Program-made: the position numbers and the translations under genes
The notes under the pieces: generated by a model
Databases searched by the model: none
What the model was told of the DNA's origin: nothing
Seen by the model: only the letters and a program-made list of their open reading frames with translations
Assembly: GCA_947499775.1 (NCBI GenBank)
Contig: CANMPY010000113.1
Location: 1-6,410 of the forward strand
Origin: Bacteroidota bacterium
GTDB taxonomy: Bacteria > Bacteroidota > Bacteroidia > NS11-12g > UBA9320
Length of the DNA: 6,410 nt
Reading direction: 5' to 3'
Shown here: positions 6,140-6,410 of the stretch, piece by piece
How the letters are laid out: each line of letters begins with the position of its first letter
Numbering within the stretch: position 1 is the first letter of the stretch

Positions 6140-6287
6140 ACGCTTGCCTAGCGTAACACATTTTAGTTTATACTCTCCTTTTTCGAAAAATATCAAATAT
6201 CCTTATTAAGGTAATGTACCCACATCAAGCTAGAATAGCTTTATCTGTAGACTTTATTTCATGAAAAAATATTCATGTTTGAGCTGG
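6140..6287. other. Spacer with small hairpins before the strong terminator
   Basis: 148 bases without a gene. Short perfect stems are ACGCT/AGCGT (6140-6144/6150-6154, directly after the stop codon), AAGCTA/TAGCTT (6227-6232/6236-6241, loop GAA) and CATGAA/TTCATG (6260-6265/6272-6277). None has a T-run tail. They may shape the 3' end of the lipoprotein/DUF5723 mRNA, or be chance in AT-rich sequence. Confidence 0.3.
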
Positions 6288-6337
6288 CTATAAATAAACA
6301 AGGGTTTGCGCTTGCGCAAACCCTTGCTTATTTATAG
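6288..6337. terminator. Strong bidirectional intrinsic terminator between DUF5723 gene and tRNA-Ala
   Basis: A nearly perfect 24-position inverted repeat: 6288-6311 pairs with 6314-6337. The only non-Watson-Crick position is 6298/6327, which is A-C in plus-strand RNA but a G-U wobble in minus-strand RNA. The core (about 6299-6326, with GGGTTTGCGC) is GC-rich and flanked on both sides by A/T-rich arms. Each strand therefore has a GC-rich stem followed by a U-rich tail (CTTATTTATAG plus, TTTATTTATAG minus). It can end the lipoprotein/DUF5723 transcript from one side and the tRNA transcript from the other. Its edge is only four bases from the tRNA 3' end. Confidence 0.85.
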
Positions 6338-6341
6338 ATTG

Positions 6342-6410
<69 letters not shown>

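Overview
The window is an AT-rich stretch of a Bacteroidota chromosome. The lineage call rests on four things: TAnnTTTG-type -7 promoter elements instead of TATAAT, weak or absent Shine-Dalgarno sequences, a secreted PLC/S1-P1-like zinc phosphodiesterase of the type common in this phylum, and a lipoprotein plus DUF5723-type outer-membrane protein pair. The order cannot be fixed from the sequence; Flavobacteriales, Sphingobacteriales and Chitinophagales all remain possible. I see no mobile element, CRISPR array or phage gene, and the region looks chromosomal and stable.

Layout. (1) 37-438, minus: a small conserved hypothetical protein. (2) 439-784: a divergent intergenic region with an outward-facing TAATTTTG element near each end and several small inverted repeats between them. 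(3) 785-2500, plus: a rhomboid intramembrane protease followed closely by a secreted zinc-dependent phospholipase C/S1-P1-like protein, probably co-transcribed. (4) 2501-2668: a short convergent spacer. (5) 2669-3100, minus: a DUF423 (YgdD-like) small membrane protein. (6) 3138-6139, plus: a lipoprotein and a DUF5723-type outer-membrane beta-barrel protein sharing an ATGA stop/start overlap. (7) 6288-6337: a very strong inverted repeat that probably terminates transcription from both sides. (8) 6342 to the window edge, minus: tRNA-Ala(GGC), lacking only its first five bases.

How the genes work together. Every protein with a readable address belongs to the envelope: inner-membrane protease, exported metalloenzyme, small inner-membrane protein, lipoprotein and outer-membrane barrel. 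The strongest candidate for an undescribed system is the lipoprotein/DUF5723 pair. Translational coupling and matching cell-surface destinations suggest a two-protein outer-membrane complex of unknown function. Two start sites need care. The lipoprotein starts at 3138 (lipobox Cys21), not at the longer in-frame start at 3021. The DUF423 protein starts at the ATG at 3100, because the upstream TTG at 3118 lies inside the gene's own -7 promoter element.
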